Source: Lachnospiraceae bacterium (GTDB lineage Bacteria; Bacillota; Clostridia; Lachnospirales; Lachnospiraceae). Taken from it: 64,000 nucleotides of DNA. The position numbers were made by a program, and so were the translations under genes. Positions 7,977-15,690 of this stretch are shown in pieces (the first letter of the stretch is position 1; every line of letters starts with the position of its first letter). The stretch spans positions 62,001 through 126,000 of the forward strand of contig JAAVZI010000060.1 in NCBI GenBank assembly GCA_022791575.1. The letters run 5' to 3'. The notes beneath the pieces are model-generated. The model was not told the origin of the DNA and searched no databases. It worked only from the letters and a program-made list of their open reading frames with translations.

Positions 7977-8645
7977 TTATCCGCGCCAGTCACGAATCTG
8001 CTCCCGCAGCCAGGCGACCCAGGCGTCGATACCCTCGCCGGTTTTGGCGCAGATGGGGAAGACTTGGGCTTTGGGGTTTCGCTGGTGGATGTATTGTTTG
8101 GCCAGTTCTAAGTTGAAGTCGAAATAGGGCAGGACGTCGATTTTGTTGATCAGGACGACGTCGCTGATCTGGAACATCAGCGGGTATTTGAGGGGTTTGT
8201 CGTGTCCCTCGGGGACGGAGAGGATCATGGCGTTTTTGGAGGCGCCGGTGTCGAATTCGGCGGGGCAGACGAGGTTGCCGACATTTTCGAGAATGGCGAG
8301 GTCGACATTGCTGGTGTCGAGCCCGGCGATTCCCTGGCGCGTCATGCCGGCGTCTAAGTGGCACATACCGCCGGTATGTAACTGGATGGACTTGACGCCG
8401 GTTTGAGAAATGGTTTCGGCGTCGACGGCGGAGTCAATGTCTGCTTCCATTACACCGATGGCAAATTCGTCTTTGAGCGCTTCGATGGTGCGCAACAAGG
8501 TGGTGGTTTTGCCGGAGCCTGGCGAGGACATCAGGTTTAGGAGAAAGACCTTTTGTTCTTTCAGTTCTGCCCGCAGCTGGTCTGCCTGCCGGTCGTTGTC
8601 GGCGTATACACTTTCTTTGATTTCAAGTATTCTTACATTTCCCAT
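7977..8645 (-). CDS. hypB: HypB, GTPase for nickel insertion into hydrogenase
   Basis: 222 aa from ATG 8645 (preceded by AGCAGGGATACT); an in-frame ATG at 8669 lacks a ribosome binding site. The P-loop SSPGSGKTT (about 42), ADIDSAVDAE, the metal-site segment GGMCHLDAGM, ENVGNLVCPAEFD and the NKID specificity motif are all present, matching HypB of the G3E/SIMIBI class. There is no His-rich N-terminal nickel-storage stretch. With HypA it loads Ni into [NiFe] hydrogenase. The start overlaps the end of the TetR gene, so the two are likely coupled. Confidence 0.93.
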   Translation of the reverse strand: MGNVRILEIKESVYADNDRQADQLRAELKEQKVFLLNLMSSPGSGKTTTLLRTIEALKDEFAIGVMEADIDSAVDAETISQTGVKSIQLHTGGMCHLDAGMTRQGIAGLDTSNVDLAILENVGNLVCPAEFDTGASKNAMILSVPEGHDKPLKYPLMFQISDVVLINKIDVLPYFDFNLELAKQYIHQRNPKAQVFPICAKTGEGIDAWVAWLREQIRDWRG

Positions 8646-9204
8646 AGTATCCCTGCTTTCTGATTCCATTGATGATGACGTTGATCATTTGTTCTTTGCC
8701 CTCCTCGTAGGAAAGACCGTTGTCGACAAGTATGCGGCTGTCGAGGAATTTGTGCACGGTCCCCTCGACCATCGCCATGACGATGGGGATGGAGACGGGG
8801 CGGATTTTTTGTTCCTGGATGCCTTGTTCGATATAGGATTCGGCCAGCTTCCAGCCATCGTTTACGGAGGCCATCAGCCGCTTGTAGACTTTGGGGTATT
8901 TGTCGGCAAAGTCGTACATTTCCCGCAGGCCGATATTTTGGTAGCGGCTGGGGAGGCCGATAAGGATTTTGGTGATTTTTTCAACGGTGTCGAGGCTGGA
9001 ATCGGTCTCGATTTCGTGCTGCATGGTGCGGAAATCGGCCGCGTATTTGTCGGCGATTCCCATCATCAGCGCCTGTTTGCTCTCGAACACGGTGTAAATG
9101 GTTTTTTTGCTGATGCCCAGGTTTTGGGCGACGTCGCTCATGGTGAATTTTAAGCCGTTTTTGGTGAATTCTGCAATGGCGGCTTCGATTATTTTTGTCT
9201 TCAT
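8623..9204 (-). CDS. TetR/AcrR family transcriptional regulator
   Basis: 193 aa. The N-terminal helix-turn-helix (FTMSDVAQNLGISKKTIYTV, about 21-42) is typical TetR. The rest is a helical ligand-binding domain that I cannot assign to a ligand. It is the first gene of the minus-strand run TetR-hypB-DUF6881-like-oxidoreductase-hypA and overlaps hypB by about 23 bp. It therefore probably regulates the cluster, including itself. The ribosome binding site is weak (AAAGCCT before ATG). Confidence 0.88.
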   Translation of the reverse strand: MKTKIIEAAIAEFTKNGLKFTMSDVAQNLGISKKTIYTVFESKQALMMGIADKYAADFRTMQHEIETDSSLDTVEKITKILIGLPSRYQNIGLREMYDFADKYPKVYKRLMASVNDGWKLAESYIEQGIQEQKIRPVSIPIVMAMVEGTVHKFLDSRILVDNGLSYEEGKEQMINVIINGIRKQGYYGKCKNT

Positions 9205-9244
9205 AGGCTTTGTCTCGTTTGGTTTGTGGCTGGATTTCTACAAA

Positions 9245-9285
9245 AATAGAGGAAACCCAAAGCCGTTGTTCGGGTTTCCTCTATT
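9245..9285 (-). terminator. Intrinsic terminator after the rubrerythrin gene
   Basis: Perfect 14-bp stem AATAGAGGAAACCC/GGGTTTCCTCTATT. On the minus strand a TTTTTG tract follows. It is well placed to end the transcript of the rubrerythrin fusion. Confidence 0.85.
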
Positions 9286-9353
9286 GTAACATTTTTCTAT
9301 ATTTTTGTCAATCTTTCCGCACTTTATTGTTGAATTTTCTGAAAATGCGGGGT

Positions 9354-11339
9354 TTAATAATTCTGCTCGCTGATTTCAAAATAGCTCTGTGGATGGCTGC
9401 AGGCTGGGCAAATTTCCGGAGCCTTGGTGCCAACCATAATGTGGCCGCAGTTGCGGCATTCCCATACTTTGACTTCACTCTTTTCAAAGACAGAAGCGGT
9501 CTCAATATTTTTTAGGAGGGCGCGGTAACGCTCTTCATGGTGCTTTTCGATGGCGCCGACTAAGCGGAACTTGGCAGCCAATTCTTCAAAGCCCTCTTCC
9601 TCCGCGGTTTTGGCAAAATTTTCATACATGTCGGTCCATTCGTGATTTTCCCCGTCAGCGGCTGCCTGCAGATTCTCTGCGGTGCTGCCGATGCCGTTTA
9701 GTTCTTTGAACCACAGTTTGGCATGTTCTTTTTCATTTTCAGCGGTTTTGAGGAACAGGGCTGAGATCTGCTCCAGGCCCTCTTTCTTGGCAACGGAGGC
9801 AAAGTAGGTGTATTTATTCCTAGCCTGGGATTCCCCGGCAAATGCTGCCTCAAGATTTTTCTCTGTCTGTGTTCCTGTGTATTTGGTTGTTTTCATGGTT
9901 GTCTCCTCCGTGTTTTTTTGTAAATGACTGCCGGAATCCAGCTGGGGCTGGCCGGCGTGGCGGATGCCGGTATATTGGGCAATATTGCGGTCTGTGGTAA
10001 TCAGGTGCTCTCGATTCAGTCCGTGGATAGAGCGGTTACCGGTCACTCGGGCAAATGTTTTTAGTTCGTTTGTAGTGACCTGCAGGAAGTTTGCTACCCG
10101 CTGTGCCGCTGCATCGACATTCAGACGTTTTCTAAGTTCTGGGTCCTGGGTGGCAATTCCTACCGGACAATTGCCGCTTCCGCAGATCCGGTACTGCTGG
10201 CAGGCAGCCGCGATCAGTGCGGCGCTGGCAATTGCTACGGCGTCAGCGCCCATGGCTAGCGCTTTGGCAAAATCGGCCGATACCCGCAGGCCTCCGGTGA
10301 TGACCAATGCAATGTCGGAGTGGACCGAATCTAGGTAGCTTCTGGCACGGGCTAATGCATAAACGGTTGGAACCGATGTAGCTTCGCGCAGAAGAAGCGG
10401 GCTGGAGCCGGTGGCGCCGCCTCTGCCGTCGATTGTGATGAAATCGGGCTCGGCGTAGACGCAGTATTCCAGATCGTGTTCGATATGGCCGGCGGCAATC
10501 TTAATGCCGATCGGACGGCCGTCGGAACGCCGGCGCAGCATGGCAACCATTTCCCGCAGATCTTCTTTGGAGCCTAATTCTGCAAATCTGCTGGGGCTTT
10601 GTATTTCTTCACCCTGTTTCTTTCCGCGTATGCGGGCAATCTCTTCCGTTACTTTTTCACCGGGCAGATGCCCGCCCATTCCCGGCTTCGTACCCTGTCC
10701 GATTTTGATTTCTATGGCGTCGGCAGTGCGCAGGTTTTCGTCAGTCACACTGTATTTGTTGGGAATGTATTCGAATATGTACCGGTAGGCCGCCTGCTTT
10801 TCTTCGGGCAGGATTCCACCCTCGCCGCTGCACATGGCAGTTTTGGCCAGAGCAGAACCTTTGGCCAGGGCTGTTTTGATCTCTTTGGACAGTGCGCCGA
10901 AAGACATATGCGATATATACACCGGGGTATCCAATATCATGGGTTTTTTGGCATGTTTTCCGATAATGGTTTTTGTCTCTGCTGGTTCTTTGTCGTCAAG
11001 GGGCGGCGGGTTGAGTTGTGCGCCGAGCAGCAGAATATCATCCCAGCTTGGCATCGGCATTTGGGTGCCCATAGCGGCGTCTATGGAACGGCCTGTTACA
11101 GCCATCTCATGAATTTCTGCCATATAGCGGGCGGAAGCATCGCTGCGCGCCGTCTGGCTGTCGTAGTCTAAGCTGCCGGAATAGGTTTTGGGCTGGGGCG
11201 GCTCTTTTTCCTGCACAACGGGTTTTAGATTGGAAATGGGCTGCTTGCAGATGGGACAGCCGTCTAGCTGGGACAGCGGCACGCCTTCTTTTTCTTCATC
11301 ATAGATGGCGCCGCAGATGATACATTTGTAAACTGCCAT
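9354..11339 (-). CDS. Rubredoxin / glutamate-synthase-like FMN domain / rubrerythrin in one reading frame
   Basis: 661 aa from ATG 11339, chosen because AGGAGGTG lies 6 nt upstream; the longer frame adds 16 unlikely residues. Residues 4-40: rubredoxin-type site (CIICG, then CPICKQ). About 85-460: FMN-binding glutamate synthase-like TIM barrel ([67 protein letters not shown]). From 482: complete rubrerythrin with diiron ligands ([32 protein letters not shown]) and its C-terminal rubredoxin (CRNCGH, CPACSHP). Rubrerythrins reduce peroxide in anaerobes. An internal ATG at 9896 has its own ribosome binding site, so a separate 180-aa rubrerythrin may also be made. A PerR-like box lies at the promoter. 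Confidence 0.88.
   Translation of the reverse strand: MAVYKCIICGAIYDEEKEGVPLSQLDGCPICKQPISNLKPVVQEKEPPQPKTYSGSLDYDSQTARSDASARYMAEIHEMAVTGRSIDAAMGTQMPMPSWDDILLLGAQLNPPPLDDKEPAETKTIIGKHAKKPMILDTPVYISHMSFGALSKEIKTALAKGSALAKTAMCSGEGGILPEEKQAAYRYIFEYIPNKYSVTDENLRTADAIEIKIGQGTKPGMGGHLPGEKVTEEIARIRGKKQGEEIQSPSRFAELGSKEDLREMVAMLRRRSDGRPIGIKIAAGHIEHDLEYCVYAEPDFITIDGRGGATGSSPLLLREATSVPTVYALARARSYLDSVHSDIALVITGGLRVSADFAKALAMGADAVAIASAALIAAACQQYRICGSGNCPVGIATQDPELRKRLNVDAAAQRVANFLQVTTNELKTFARVTGNRSIHGLNREHLITTDRNIAQYTGIRHAGQPQLDSGSHLQKNTEETTMKTTKYTGTQTEKNLEAAFAGESQARNKYTYFASVAKKEGLEQISALFLKTAENEKEHAKLWFKELNGIGSTAENLQAAADGENHEWTDMYENFAKTAEEEGFEELAAKFRLVGAIEKHHEERYRALLKNIETASVFEKSEVKVWECRNCGHIMVGTKAPEICPACSHPQSYFEISEQNY
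9894..9909 (-). promoter_or_regulatory. Internal ribosome binding site and ATG for stand-alone rubrerythrin
   Basis: GGAGGAG (9909-9903), six nt before ATG (9896-9894), within the upstream reading frame. The protein from here, [14 protein letters not shown] onward, is a complete 180-aa rubrerythrin. No stop codon separates it from the glutamate-synthase-like part. Confidence 0.7.
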
Positions 11340-11413
11340 ATTACACCTCCTAGTTTTATTTTTAGGTTCGAACTTCTGTGTAAACAAATAGGAAAATTAT
11401 TACAAAAATTCTA

Positions 11414-11436
11414 AAATTTAGAATAATTCTAAATTT
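11414..11436 (-). promoter_or_regulatory. PerR/Fur-like operator upstream of the rubrerythrin fusion
   Basis: A 23-bp palindrome with TTAGAAT-A-ATTCTAA at its core (11418-11432), the 7-1-7 arrangement of PerR boxes (consensus TTATAATNATTATAA). It lies directly downstream of the -10 element, where bound repressor would block transcription. Regulator identity is inferred; no perR gene is in the window. Confidence 0.75.
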
Positions 11437-11464
11437 ATTATAGCAGGTTTCCAATTTTTGTCAA
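11437..11464 (-). promoter_or_regulatory. Sigma-A promoter of the rubrerythrin fusion
   Basis: On the minus strand, TTGACA (11464-11459), a 16-nt spacer and TATAAT (11442-11437), a near-consensus promoter. The leader to ATG 11339 is about 90 nt and contains the operator. Confidence 0.8.
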
Positions 11465-11624
11465 TAGTATTCTGAGCTTGTGTAATTTAACCGAACAGAG
11501 AACAAGCTCCAACACAGCAGATGGTCAAATAGATCAATCAATTTTTAAAATTATTAGCCAGACACACATTAGTCCATGATTCCAGTACTGCTAAATGTTA
11601 TGCTGCCTGTTTTATAATCAGTCA
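11465..11624. other. Intergenic region upstream of the rubrerythrin promoter
   Basis: Together with the promoter and terminator on either side, this belongs to the 341-bp gap between the fusion gene and the cupin gene. I see no gene, repeat or further signal in it. Confidence 0.4.
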
Positions 11625-11677
11625 TAAAAAAATCATGCTTCCTGCATGTTGAAAAAACTTTACAGAAAGCATGATTT
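11625..11677 (-). terminator. Intrinsic terminator after the cupin gene
   Basis: An 11-bp stem AAATCATGCTT (11630-11640) / AAGCATGATTT (11667-11677) around a 26-nt loop. On the minus strand it is followed by a run of seven T. It ends the cupin transcript. Confidence 0.7.
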
Positions 11678-11728
11678 AATACTACTGATCGTTATGTCCT
11701 AAAAATAATTCCGTCTGTTTTCATTTTG

Positions 11729-12052
11729 TTAAAAGGATACAATCAGCTGCATTTTAAAGCGTTCTTGCCCATAGACGGCATGTGGAATCTCTTTGGGCAT
11801 AATCAGGGTTTCTCCTTCACTTAGCAGAAATGCTTGGCCGTCCACGGTGAATCTGCCAGTCCCTTCAAGTACTGTAACCATGGCGTCCCCGCCGGAGGCA
11901 TGGGTCGAGATTTCTTCGTCTTTGTCGAAGGCAAAGAGGGTCATACTGACGGTGTCGTTTTGTACCAGGGTTTTGCTGACAACCTGATGTTCCTGGTAGT
12001 CTACTAGGTTTTTTAGCTGGAGTTTGGTTTGTTTTTCAATGTTTTTATACAT
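11729..12052 (-). CDS. Single-domain cupin protein
   Basis: 107 aa. Cupin motif 1 resembles H-A-x5-V-x3-G (ISTHASGGDAMVTVLEG, about 49-65), and motif 2 is LSEGETLIMPKEIPHAVYG (about 78-96). Together they bind a metal in a small beta barrel. The ribosome binding site AAAGGAATC precedes ATG 12052. It is on the same strand as, and 76 bp downstream of, the carboxymuconolactone-decarboxylase/cupin gene, so they may share a transcript. In clostridia such small cupins often accompany redox or aromatic-compound genes; the substrate cannot be deduced. Confidence 0.85.
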   Translation of the reverse strand: MYKNIEKQTKLQLKNLVDYQEHQVVSKTLVQNDTVSMTLFAFDKDEEISTHASGGDAMVTVLEGTGRFTVDGQAFLLSEGETLIMPKEIPHAVYGQERFKMQLIVSF

Positions 12053-12128
12053 GTTCAGATTCCTTTCTGTCAGAACATTGTTTTATTGGTTCGAGCCGGG
12101 GCTGTACTTATATGCGGCTGGCTTTGCT

Positions 12129-12872
12129 CTAACCGAGTGCGTGATATTCTTCGTCCGTTACGGCTTCCAGCCATTCATTGGATGTTTCTTCACCGGGGCA
12201 TTCTACGGCCAGATGGCTGAACCAGCTGCCGGCCTTTGCGCCGTGCCAGTGTTTAACGCCGGCGGGAATGGTTATGACGTCGCCGGATTTGAGGCTCTGG
12301 GCCTTTTTGCCTGCTTCCTGATACCAGCCTTCTCCATCGACGCAGATGAGGATCTGGCCGCCGCCTTTGGCGGCTCTGTGGATATGCCAGTTGTTGCGGC
12401 AGCCTGGCTCAAAAGTCACATTTGCAATAAAGACGCCCTGGCCGGCGGGAGTCAGCGGCTTTAAGTAGCTGTTGCCGACGAAATATTGGGCATACTGGGT
12501 GTTGGGTTCGCCCTGGCCGAAGAAGCCGCCGTGCTCGTCGGCGCTGCATTCGTCGGCGTATACATCCTTGGCTATGCGAAATGCTGCCCAGGCATTGGGC
12601 CAGCCGGCGTAGAATGCAAGGTGGGTAAGGATTTCTGCCAGTTCGGTCCGGGTGACGCCGTTGGTTTTGGCGGACTGGAGGTGGAATTGGAACGAGGAAT
12701 CGACCATACCTTTGCTGACGAGAGCAGATATGGTGACGATGGAGCGCAGTTTGAGCGAAAGTTTGTCTTCTCTGGCCCATACTTCTCCGAAGAGGACGTC
12801 ATCGTTTAGCTGGGCAAATTTGGGGGCGAAATCTTGTAAGGCATCTCTGCCTGCGGTTTGTTTAACTGCCAT
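12129..12872 (-). CDS. Carboxymuconolactone decarboxylase-like/cupin fusion protein
   Basis: 247 aa. The N-terminal half is an AhpD/CMD-type helical domain (LSLKLRSIVTISALVSKGMV, LAEILTHLAFYAGWPNAWAA). The C-terminal half is a cupin (NNWHIHRAAKGGGQILICVD, GDVITIPAGVKHWHGA) with the His pair expected for metal. The usual CXXC of peroxidatic AhpD proteins is absent; the segment has S in ALVSKG. An antioxidant or decarboxylase function is therefore not assured. It lies downstream of the aldo/keto reductase, separated from it by palindromic element B. The start is supported by AAAGGAGAACC before the ATG. Confidence 0.85.
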   Translation of the reverse strand: MAVKQTAGRDALQDFAPKFAQLNDDVLFGEVWAREDKLSLKLRSIVTISALVSKGMVDSSFQFHLQSAKTNGVTRTELAEILTHLAFYAGWPNAWAAFRIAKDVYADECSADEHGGFFGQGEPNTQYAQYFVGNSYLKPLTPAGQGVFIANVTFEPGCRNNWHIHRAAKGGGQILICVDGEGWYQEAGKKAQSLKSGDVITIPAGVKHWHGAKAGSWFSHLAVECPGEETSNEWLEAVTDEEYHALG

Positions 12873-12905
12873 GGTTTAGGTTCTCCTTTTTTTGTTTTTT
12901 TATAA

Positions 12906-13047
12906 TAGGCATTTCAAAACTCTTATTTCAATGTCAGAGTTTGGGCAATATATACAAAAATGTAGCGAATTAAAAACGTCTTTGAGCGAAATTTTTGTAT
13001 ATATTGTTCAAACTCGTCGCCTGGAATACGACTTTCGCAATCACCTA
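12906..13047. repeat. Palindromic mobile element copy B (142 bp) with 11-bp target duplications
   Basis: Ends TAGGCATTTCAAAACTC and ACTTTCGCAATCACCTA. The inner arms CAATATATACAAAAA and TTTTTGTATATATTG pair. Flanked on both sides by exactly TTTTTTTATAA (12895-12905 and 13048-13058). There is no transposase gene; the frame through it (GQYIQKCSELKTSL...) recurs in the other copies and is not a gene. It sits between the aldo/keto reductase stop and the next gene; the right duplication overlaps the stop codon. Confidence 0.9.
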
Positions 13048-13052
13048 TTTTT

Positions 13053-14171
13053 TTATAATAGGGCTTCTTTTACTTTCATAAGATTGTCGCGGATGGCGAT
13101 ATGCTGCGGGCAGACTTGTTCGCATTTTCCGCATTGGATGCAGTGGTCGGCGTGTTTGAAGCCGTGCTTGGTTACCAGCCATTCTGCTTGATTTTTAGCC
13201 ATTGCGGGTTCGCTGTAGAGCGTCAGGTAGTTCATAGCTGTGAAAGAGCCGGAAATGCCGATCTGCATGGGACAGACTTTGGCGCAGTAGTTGCAGGTGG
13301 TGCAGGGGATCAGGGGGATTTTCTTTAGTTCCTCCTGCGCTTTGGCAATGGTTTCTTTCTGGGCTGTGGTCAGGCCAGTGAAATCTTTCATATAGGAAAG
13401 GTTGTCTTTCATTTGTTCGATATTGCTCATGCCAGAGAGGACGGTAATAATGCCGTCTAAATCGGCGGCAAAGCGGACGGCCCAAGAAGCTGTGGAGCTT
13501 GTGGGCTCTGCAGTTTTGAGTACGCTTTGCACGGATTCTGGGGGTGTGGCGAGCATACCGCCTTTGACGGGCTCCATAATGATAATGGGTTTGCCGTGTT
13601 TTCTGGCGACTTCATAGCAGCGGCCGGACTGTACGGCGGGGTTGTCCCAGTCGGCATAGTTGATCTGCAGCTGGACGAATTCCATTTCCGGGTGCGCCGT
13701 CAGAATGGCGTCAAGTTCTTCCGGGGTGGAGTGAAACGAGAAGCCGGCGTGTTTGATCTGACCGGCGAGCTTTTTTTGCTGAATCCAGTTCCACATGTCA
13801 AATTCGTCAAATGCACGGGAACGGCTTTCGCCTAAGTTGTGCAGCAGGTAGAAGTCGAAGTATCCGGCGCCGGTGCGGGCAAGCGATACGTCGAACTGTG
13901 CATATGCTTCTTCTTTGGTTCTGCAGTTGATCCAGGCGGCGTTTTTGGTGGCGAGCTGGTATTGTTCCCGTGGGTAGCGCTCGACCAGCGCCTGGCGGAT
14001 GGCGTCTTCGCTGCCTGCGTAGGCCCAGGCTGTGTCAAAATAGGTAAAGCCGGCCTGCAGGAAGAGATCTACCATTTCCTTAACCTGTTCTACGTCGATG
14101 GCGTCGTTTTTTTGCGGCAGACGCATTAAACCGAAGCCGAGTTTCTTAATTTCTTCTCCTAAATATCCCAT
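13053..14171 (-). CDS. Aldo/keto reductase with C-terminal 4Fe-4S ferredoxin domain
   Basis: 372 aa. The AKR barrel has KLGFGLMRLPQ, FDTAWAYAGSE (catalytic Asp/Tyr), ATKNAAW (Lys), LLHNL and an NADPH-site region LSGMSNIEQMKDN. The C-terminal ferredoxin-like domain has two cysteine clusters: CTTCNYCAKVCPM (about 294-306) and CIQCGKCEQVCPQ (about 346-358). Clostridia commonly carry this fused type; electrons may pass between ferredoxin and NADPH-linked carbonyl reduction. The ribosome binding site AGAGGAGA precedes the ATG. It is divergent from a MerR regulator and transcribed from a MerR-type promoter with a 19-bp spacer, so induction by electrophile or redox stress is likely. The stop codon overlaps the target duplication of element B. 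Confidence 0.92.
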   Translation of the reverse strand: MGYLGEEIKKLGFGLMRLPQKNDAIDVEQVKEMVDLFLQAGFTYFDTAWAYAGSEDAIRQALVERYPREQYQLATKNAAWINCRTKEEAYAQFDVSLARTGAGYFDFYLLHNLGESRSRAFDEFDMWNWIQQKKLAGQIKHAGFSFHSTPEELDAILTAHPEMEFVQLQINYADWDNPAVQSGRCYEVARKHGKPIIIMEPVKGGMLATPPESVQSVLKTAEPTSSTASWAVRFAADLDGIITVLSGMSNIEQMKDNLSYMKDFTGLTTAQKETIAKAQEELKKIPLIPCTTCNYCAKVCPMQIGISGSFTAMNYLTLYSEPAMAKNQAEWLVTKHGFKHADHCIQCGKCEQVCPQHIAIRDNLMKVKEALL

Positions 14172-14257
14172 TTGTTTCTCCTCTCTGATCGTTTTTGATT
14201 TCAGCGGGGTTGGTATATTGATTTTGTTTGCGTAATGCCGAAATCTGGATTATAATT

Positions 14258-14288
14258 AGTATATCAACTTCGAGTGACTCGAAGTCAA
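14258..14288 (-). promoter_or_regulatory. MerR-type promoter with 19-bp spacer and palindromic operator
   Basis: On the minus strand, TTGACT (14288-14283), a 19-nt spacer and TATACT (14263-14258). The spacer carries the palindrome ACTTCGAGTGACTCGAAGT (14267-14285). The over-long spacer with a centred dyad is the classical architecture activated by MerR proteins through DNA untwisting. It drives the aldo/keto reductase and possibly the cupin genes behind it. Confidence 0.88.
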
Positions 14289-14315
14289 TACTTTTGGAAA
14301 ATTTTAGGAGGGTTT

Positions 14316-14732
14316 ATGAATTATACGATTAAGCAGTTTGCGGATTTATTTCAGACGACGGAGCATACGGTGCGTTATTATACGGATATTCAGCTTTTAC
14401 CCTGCCGGCGCGACGGCGGAAACCGGCGTGTGTTTGATGAGGAATCGGTGCGGTGGATGCGGGGGATTACCTGCCTGAAGCGCTGCGGGGCGCCGATTAA
14501 GGATATTCAGAGATATTGTGAATTATGTCAACTAGAGGAATCGGACGAGAATCTGCGGGCCAGGTATGAGATTATTTTGAACCAGCGGGAGAAAGCGCGC
14601 CAGAAAGTTGTGGAGGCGAAGGCTGCGTTAGAGTACATGGAGCGTAAGGTTATGCATTATGAAGATATTCTGGCGGGGCGGATTCCAGATGATACGAATC
14701 CTGGACGATGGCCGCAGGATGTAACGCTGTAA
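14316..14732 (+). CDS. MerR family transcriptional regulator
   Basis: 138 aa from ATG 14316, preceded by AGGAGGGTTT; a longer frame from 14274 runs through the operator and is not used. The N-terminal winged helix-turn-helix (YTIKQFADLFQTTEHTVRYY) and the C-terminal coiled coil (NQREKARQKVVEAKAALEYM) are typical of the MerR/AdhR type. There is no cysteine pair for metal binding. It is divergent from the aldo/keto reductase, with the operator between them, so it very likely activates that gene and controls itself. Confidence 0.92.
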   Translation: MNYTIKQFADLFQTTEHTVRYYTDIQLLPCRRDGGNRRVFDEESVRWMRGITCLKRCGAPIKDIQRYCELCQLEESDENLRARYEIILNQREKARQKVVEAKAALEYMERKVMHYEDILAGRIPDDTNPGRWPQDVTL

Positions 14733-14884
14733 ACGGGAATCTTGTGGATACCTATGCCGTACTATGCAGGGGAAATCCGCTTTTTATTTCTTTTTGAAAG
14801 ATGGTAACAAGGCAGTGCCGAATTCCAGCGGGAGAAGATCCGGGAGCTATGATTTCCTCTCTTCGTTCTAAATTTCCTGGCTGA

Positions 14885-15022
14885 GCAGCAACAAGTGCCG
14901 CAGACTTTCCGGCTGAACGTCTGGAAAAAATACAGGCTGCCTTTGCTGACTTTAAGAAAGAAACATTACAGAGAAAAAAGGCTGTAAAAACAGGAACTAA
15001 CGGAGTAGTGACTAACATCTAG
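14885..15022 (+). pseudogene. C-terminal gene fragment
   Basis: A 45-codon open segment after a TGA reads AATSAADFPAERLEKIQAAF, then ADFKKETLQRKKAVKTGTN, and stops at TAG 15020-15022. The amphipathic Lys/Glu-rich sequence looks like real protein, but there is no start or ribosome binding site. It is probably the tail of a lost gene; the family is unknown. The rest of 14733-15038 shows nothing clear. Confidence 0.35.
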
Positions 15023-15038
15023 TTGTTTAGACAAAGCA

Positions 15039-15067
15039 AAAGACGCCTTGCTAAGCAAGACGTCTTT
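15039..15067 (-). terminator. Stem-loop downstream of the nuclease/DUF3800 pair
   Basis: AAAGACGCCTTGC / GCAAGACGTCTTT, 13 bp with one mismatch and loop TAA. On the minus strand it is followed by a short T-rich tract. It lies about 90 bp after the end of the 177-aa gene. Confidence 0.65.
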
Positions 15068-15156
15068 AGGAACTCCTTCTACACATGGCAGATGAGCTAT
15101 TATTAGTATATGCGATTTTCAATGATTTGTCAATGCGTTTGGACAGTAAACGTCTG

Positions 15157-15690
15157 TTAATTAGTTTCTGCCGATTGCGATTGAGCCTTATACTGTTCAT
15201 AATGCTGAAGCTTTTTTCTTAATGAGTGATCATATTCCAAGTAAAAAGCCGTAACTAATAAACAATATGAATCTCGTCGTTCTACGACAACCAAATAACG
15301 TTCCTCTTCAAGTAGCATATGTACTCTGGTTGTGTTTCGATATGGTTCACTCCAAACTTTTACTCCCTCACATTCTTCACATTGCGTTGTATCACAATTA
15401 TAATTCTCAATAAACGCACGAACCCACCTGATTCTCTCACATCTTCTAAAATCCGGAACACGCTCTCCACTTTTTAGATAATCTTGACAGGTTACATGAA
15501 AAAATGCCTCTTCCTTACCATATTTAATCGGATGTTTGCGAATATTTACCTGCTTTCCTTCAAATGTCGGACGTGATTTTATGAAGTCATTCTGAAAAAT
15601 CTCATATAACGCCCCTTGATATTGAGGATAGTCATTATCATAGTCATCCCAAAATTCTAATTTTGGCAACCAACAATTATCTCTTGTCAT
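15157..15690 (-). CDS. Possible Barnase/EndoU/RelE-like (PBECR-type) nuclease protein
   Basis: 177 aa from ATG 15690, preceded by GGGAGGGACAGT; its ATG overlaps the TGA of the DUF3800 gene (ATGA), so the two are coupled. The C-terminal half reads VKVWSEPYRNTTRVHMLLEE, then RYLVVVERRDSYCLLVTAFY, then DHSLRKKLQHYEQY. An Arg-rich Trp strand, a leucine-valine strand ending ERR, TAFY and a closing basic helix fit what I remember of the phage Barnase-EndoU-ColicinE5/D-RelE-like (PBECR) nucleases. The N-terminal half has conserved-looking FFHVTCQDY and ERIRWVRAFIENY. The function is inference: an RNase-type effector in a defence or phage-derived locus. Confidence 0.55.
   Translation of the reverse strand: MTRDNCWLPKLEFWDDYDNDYPQYQGALYEIFQNDFIKSRPTFEGKQVNIRKHPIKYGKEEAFFHVTCQDYLKSGERVPDFRRCERIRWVRAFIENYNCDTTQCEECEGVKVWSEPYRNTTRVHMLLEEERYLVVVERRDSYCLLVTAFYLEYDHSLRKKLQHYEQYKAQSQSAETN

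Noticed and set aside
7990..8364. Long alternative frames within hypB, the oxidoreductase and other GC-rich genes
   Set aside because: Shadow frames from biased codon use: rich in Arg and Pro, no start signals, entirely inside a recognised gene.
12892..13191. 99-aa frame with FGQYIQKCSELKTSLSEIF, recurring at 45763-45969 and 53797-53994
   Set aside because: It is the palindromic element read in one frame; similarity between copies comes from the DNA element, there is no ribosome binding site, and the frame runs into flanking genes antisense.
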